10,034 bases of DNA. Source: Bacteroidales bacterium. GTDB lineage: Bacteria > Bacteroidota > Bacteroidia > Bacteroidales > F082. Both the position numbers and the translations under genes were made by a program. Each line of letters starts with the position of its first letter. Within the stretch, counting starts at the first letter, position 1. Shown piece after piece: positions 7,988 to 10,034 of this stretch. The stretch spans positions 1 to 10,034 of the forward strand of contig CAAGMM010000027.1 in the NCBI GenBank assembly GCA_900771045.1. The letters run 5' to 3'. The notes under the pieces are model-generated. The model ran no database searches, was not told the origin of the DNA, and saw only the letters and a program-made list of their open reading frames with translations.

Positions 7988-9226
7988 TCATCTTCCGCTG
8001 CCGAAAATCGTTATTGAACCCTGGTATCTGTATGTCGTATGGCTGCAGTCGCATCCGGCATCCACTTCGTCTCTAAATCCGGAGCATTCGATGACGTAGA
8101 AATAGTTTCCGTCCTTCATTTTGCCGCCGTCCCAGTCGTTCTGATAGTCCGACGAGGTGTATATGACGTTTCCCCAGCGGTTGAAAATCGTCACCTTGCT
8201 GCTCTCGAAGTAGTCGTTGAGGGGTCTGTATTCGCCTGATGTGTTTATGCCTTTGGCGGTGTTTTCGTCGAGAGTTATGATGAAGGTGTCGTTAAAGCCG
8301 TCTCCGTTAGGCGTTATGATGTTCGGTATTTTGAGTTGCACCGGCAACACGCGCACCGGATGTGTGAACGTCGTGTCGCAGCCGTATTGGTTTGTGACGG
8401 TGAGTTGTACGATGTATGGGTTCGTGCTGCTGCATTTGTACTGGTATGTCGGGTTGTCTTCGGAACTCGTTTGTTCGTCAAAAGTCTGTGAGTTCGGGTC
8501 GTTCATAAACTTCCAGAAGAAGTTGGCTACTTCGATAGAGTCGTTCAGGTTTTCGAAGCTGAACGAAGCCACGGGGTTTCCGATGAAGAGTGAGTCGCTC
8601 GGGTCTGTCGTTATCTCAATGTCGGGCATTCTGTAGCCTTCTGGGCAGAAAACCTCGTGCTGGGAACATCCTATTTCGTTTGTTATGGTGACTCCGCATT
8701 CTTTGTAGGCACCCAATCCTATGGCCGTCTGTGGATCGTCAGGGTCGCTCCAGATGCCTTCGTCCCACTCGTAAGTGAAGTTGCTGTAAATCGGTGATGA
8801 TGCTTCGACTTTGACCCACGCGTTGTCTTGGTTGCCGCTCTTGCTGGAGCTGCACGTCCATTTTATCTGCGTGAATTTCACGTCGAATTTCTCATACATT
8901 TTAACGGTGACGGCGTTTGAGCAGAAATCGACTGTGTCGCCGCTTGTGCCGAGTTCGTAAACCTCGACACTGATGACTGTTTCGTCTTCTATGGTATAGT
9001 TAGTGCGGTTGCTTGTGGAGCCGTTTGACCATTTGTACAGGTATTTCGGATTGGCGTTTAATGTGTTGCCTGCGACGACATCAAGTTTTTCCCCGAAGCA
9101 TGCGGTTTCGGGGACATTTCCAATCAAGCCGAGTTCGACGGAACGTATTTCACAGTCGATCTGTGCGTTAAGCCAGCTTCCCCCAAGGAGGAGGGCGATA
9201 TATGTCAACAAAAAGAACTTCTTCAT
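7988..9226 (-). CDS. secreted PKD-type protein with T9SS type B (gliding motility-associated) C-terminal sorting domain
   Basis: A 412-residue exported protein. Residues 1-21 form a Sec signal peptide ending in LNA, probably cleaved before Gln22. The middle has beta-sandwich segments: YLYKWSNGS (62-70), a second unit with YEWDEGIWSDP (152-162), and a PKD-like unit at about 205-293 including FFWKFMNDP and the strand IVQLTVTNQYGCDT. The C-terminus (about 300-409) matches the type B type IX secretion signal (CHU_C/TIGR04131 type): IITPNGDGFNDTF (303-315), VTIFNRWGNVIY (345-356), NDWDGG (363-368), GNYFYVIE (373-380) and a final YQGSITI strand. It is therefore expected to cross the outer membrane by T9SS and stay on the surface or be released. 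Eleven or more cysteines suggest disulfides. No enzyme motif is visible; an adhesin or matrix role is inference. It is the first gene of the minus-strand operon. Confidence 0.88.
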   Translation of the reverse strand: MKKFFLLTYIALLLGGSWLNAQIDCEIRSVELGLIGNVPETACFGEKLDVVAGNTLNANPKYLYKWSNGSTSNRTNYTIEDETVISVEVYELGTSGDTVDFCSNAVTVKMYEKFDVKFTQIKWTCSSSKSGNQDNAWVKVEASSPIYSNFTYEWDEGIWSDPDDPQTAIGLGAYKECGVTITNEIGCSQHEVFCPEGYRMPDIEITTDPSDSLFIGNPVASFSFENLNDSIEVANFFWKFMNDPNSQTFDEQTSSEDNPTYQYKCSSTNPYIVQLTVTNQYGCDTTFTHPVRVLPVQLKIPNIITPNGDGFNDTFIITLDENTAKGINTSGEYRPLNDYFESSKVTIFNRWGNVIYTSSDYQNDWDGGKMKDGNYFYVIECSGFRDEVDAGCDCSHTTYRYQGSITIFGSGR

Positions 9227-9255
9227 CTTATTAATGAATAAAAATACACAGAATG

Positions 9256-9263
9256 CAAAGTTA
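9256..9263 (-). promoter_or_regulatory. -7 box of the T9SS cargo-DUF1573-yajC-ybbR-coaE operon
   Basis: The minus strand reads TAACTTTG, an exact TAnnTTTG match followed by CA, and shares the ten bases TAACTTTGCA with the typA promoter. The start of transcription is inferred near 9250, about 24 bases before the ATG at 9226. No good -33 TTTG is found at the usual distance. Confidence 0.6.
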
Positions 9264-9345
9264 GTGAAAATTATTTAAATCCGGTTCTGAAAAAACGCAA
9301 ATTTATTTTTTTTATTGCCTTGACATGGGAAAATTGATTTTTAGT

Positions 9346-9375
9346 AAAAAAAACGAGACGATACAGACCGTCCCG
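9346..9375 (-). terminator. intrinsic terminator of the tracrRNA
   Basis: On the minus strand, a 7-bp stem (9375-9369 with 9360-9354, six Watson-Crick pairs and one G-U) closes an 8-base loop and is followed directly by eight T (9353-9346). It ends the tracrRNA and also shields the T9SS operon promoter downstream. The U tract exists only for minus-strand transcription. Confidence 0.88.
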
Positions 9376-9430
9376 CTTTAAATGTTTTCACAACGGAATA
9401 ATCCTTATTGTGAATTGATTGAAATTTTGT
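9346..9430 (-). ncRNA. tracrRNA of the adjacent type II CRISPR-Cas9 locus
   Basis: Read on the minus strand, about 85 bases show the parts of a tracrRNA in order. An anti-repeat (about 9430-9407) ends in AATCAATTCACAA; its complement on the + strand, TTGTGAATTGATT, looks like the 5' end of Bacteroidota type II repeats. The nexus reads AATAAGG-ATTAT-TCCGTT and is strikingly close to the AATAAGG-CTAG-TCCGTT nexus of S. pyogenes tracrRNA, with a small GGA/TCC hairpin. A linker with AAAACATTTAAAG follows. Last is a terminator hairpin: stem CGGGACG/CGTCTCG (one G-U pair), 8-base loop, then eight T. The RNA pairs with crRNA, allows RNase III processing and is bound by Cas9. It lies just upstream of cas9 in the opposite direction. 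The 5' end is inferred from the promoter box; a longer primary transcript is possible. Confidence 0.85.
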
Positions 9431-9434
9431 CCCG

Positions 9435-9442
9435 CAAAAATA
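9435..9442 (-). promoter_or_regulatory. -7 box of the tracrRNA promoter
   Basis: The minus strand reads TATTTTTG, a perfect TAnnTTTG. It places the RNA start at about 9430-9428, just before the anti-repeat, which agrees independently with the tracrRNA call. The -33 position (GTGA) is a poor match. Confidence 0.65.
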
Positions 9443-9485
9443 TGAAAAAAACAAATACGCGTCACCTCGGGAGCGAAAAAATTAT

Positions 9486-9493
9486 TACATTTG
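9486..9493 (+). promoter_or_regulatory. -7 box of the cas9 promoter
   Basis: TACATTTG matches TAnnTTTG exactly. Transcription would start near 9499-9500, giving a leader of about 21 bases before the cas9 ATG. No TTTG is present at the -33 distance, so the promoter may be weak or activator-dependent. Confidence 0.55.
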
Positions 9494-9520
9494 TCATTCG
9501 ATAATGAAAAACGTTTTCGT

Positions 9521-10034
9521 ATGAAAAAGATTTTAGGCTTGGATCTGGGCACGAACAGCATAGGCTGGGCGGTGGTCAGCACAAATAGTGAAGGTAATCC
9601 TCAAAAAATTGAGGGAATGGGAAGTCGAATCATTCCAATGGGCAGTGATAAAATAGACTACGAAAAAGGTGCTACAATCACAAAAAATGCCGACTGGAGA
9701 CAAAAACGGTCTATCCGTCGCATGTCAAAAAGATATAAACTCAGACGAAATAAGTTGTTGTATGCTCTTTCTGAACTCGGAATGCTTCCTGATATTTTCC
9801 AATTTAAGAATGGTTGCTTTCCAGAAGCGAATAAACTTCAAGAGTTGGAATTGTTGCCAATAAAAAAGAAAACATTACAACTCGATTCATTGCAACATTA
9901 TGAGTTACGGTGCAAAGCATTGAATGAGCAAATCGATTTGAAAGAATTTGGGACCATATTATATAAGTTCAACAGCTTAAGAGGCTATGCAGGAGGAGGT
10001 GGAGATGATGAAGATAATACAAAAAAGAAAAAAA
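9521..10034 (+). CDS. cas9: CRISPR-associated endonuclease Cas9, N-terminal 171 codons (runs off the window)
   Basis: The open frame from ATG 9521 continues to the end of the window. It begins MKKILGLDLGTNSIGWAVV, the RuvC-I motif, with catalytic Asp8. It continues with the arginine-rich bridge helix (about 59-80: WRQKRSIRRMSKRYKLRRNK) and the first recognition-lobe helices ending in LYKFNSLRGYAGG (147-159), which matches the NxxRGY-type motif of Cas9 proteins. Cas9 uses crRNA-tracrRNA to cut matching DNA with its HNH and RuvC sites; HNH, RuvC-II/III and the PAM-interacting domain lie outside the window. The subtype cannot be fixed from here; II-C is usual for the phylum. From 9541 to 10020 GC is about 39%, lower than in parE. 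A Gly/Asp/Glu/Lys-rich run (158-171) is at the edge. The next upstream in-frame candidate is only a TTG (9491) inside the promoter box, so 9521 is the start. Confidence 0.96.
   Translation, partial: MKKILGLDLGTNSIGWAVVSTNSEGNPQKIEGMGSRIIPMGSDKIDYEKGATITKNADWRQKRSIRRMSKRYKLRRNKLLYALSELGMLPDIFQFKNGCFPEANKLQELELLPIKKKTLQLDSLQHYELRCKALNEQIDLKEFGTILYKFNSLRGYAGGGGDDEDNTKKKK

Larger units (their letters stand above)
9227..9520. other. 294-base AT-rich intergenic region between the T9SS operon and cas9
   Basis: This space holds, left to right, the leader and promoter of the T9SS operon (9227-9263, minus), an AT-rich stretch with no feature I can name (about 9264-9345), the tracrRNA with its terminator (9346-9430, minus), its -7 box (9435-9442), the cas9 -7 box (9486-9493) and the short cas9 leader. 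No CRISPR repeat and no protein gene of normal size is seen in it. Confidence 0.75.

Noticed and set aside
9370..9435. GTCCCGC occurring twice (9370-9376 and 9429-9435), at the two ends of the tracrRNA
   Set aside because: A seven-base direct repeat is likely chance; one copy is explained by the terminator stem and the other lies between the -7 box and the RNA start.
9227..9520. CRISPR array in the intergenic region
   Set aside because: No direct repeats with regular spacing are present; the only repeat-like sequence is the single anti-repeat of the tracrRNA.
9388..9582. A 64-codon minus-strand open frame across the cas9 start
   Set aside because: It overlaps the tracrRNA and the conserved RuvC-I codons of cas9; no protein features.

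Overview
The window comes from a member of the Bacteroidota, probably Bacteroidales or a close relative. Three things point there: perfect TAnnTTTG promoter boxes upstream of genes, almost no Shine-Dalgarno sequences, and a secreted protein with a type IX secretion (type B) C-terminal sorting domain. The gene order DUF1573 - yajC - ybbR-like - coaE is also one I associate with this phylum.

Layout. At the left edge is the 3' part of an AAA-ATPase/PD-(D/E)xK family gene (2-478), then a MOP-type polysaccharide flippase gene (497-1795) and parE for topoisomerase IV subunit B (1846-3759), all on the + strand. parE converges on typA/bipA (5588-3774, minus), only 14 bases away. Upstream of typA, a five-gene minus-strand run reads T9SS-sorted PKD-type protein, DUF1573 lipoprotein, yajC, YbbR-like protein, coaE. 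Gaps are 7, 11 and 15 bases, then an 8-base overlap, so it is probably one operon driven from the promoter near 9260. typA has its own promoter behind it.

The right edge holds the most interesting part, a type II CRISPR locus. Cas9 starts at 9521 (+) and runs off the window after 171 codons, with RuvC-I and the arginine-rich bridge helix visible. The AT-rich space between cas9 and the T9SS operon is not empty. On the minus strand, about 9430 to 9346, it encodes a convincing tracrRNA: a promoter box, an anti-repeat, a nexus closely resembling that of S. pyogenes tracrRNA, and a 7-bp terminator hairpin followed by eight U. tracrRNA and cas9 are therefore transcribed divergently from promoter boxes about 45 bases apart. 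No repeat-spacer array lies in the window, but the anti-repeat predicts how its repeat should begin.

Functionally, most of the window is housekeeping: chromosome decatenation, ribosome-associated GTPase, CoA synthesis and Sec translocon accessory. An envelope and surface-export theme (flippase, lipoprotein, T9SS cargo) runs through it, with an adaptive-immunity locus attached. I see no clearly new system. The best leads are the tracrRNA with its possible alternative fold, a mini-ORF overlapping the cas9 start, and the mosaic base composition of the first gene.
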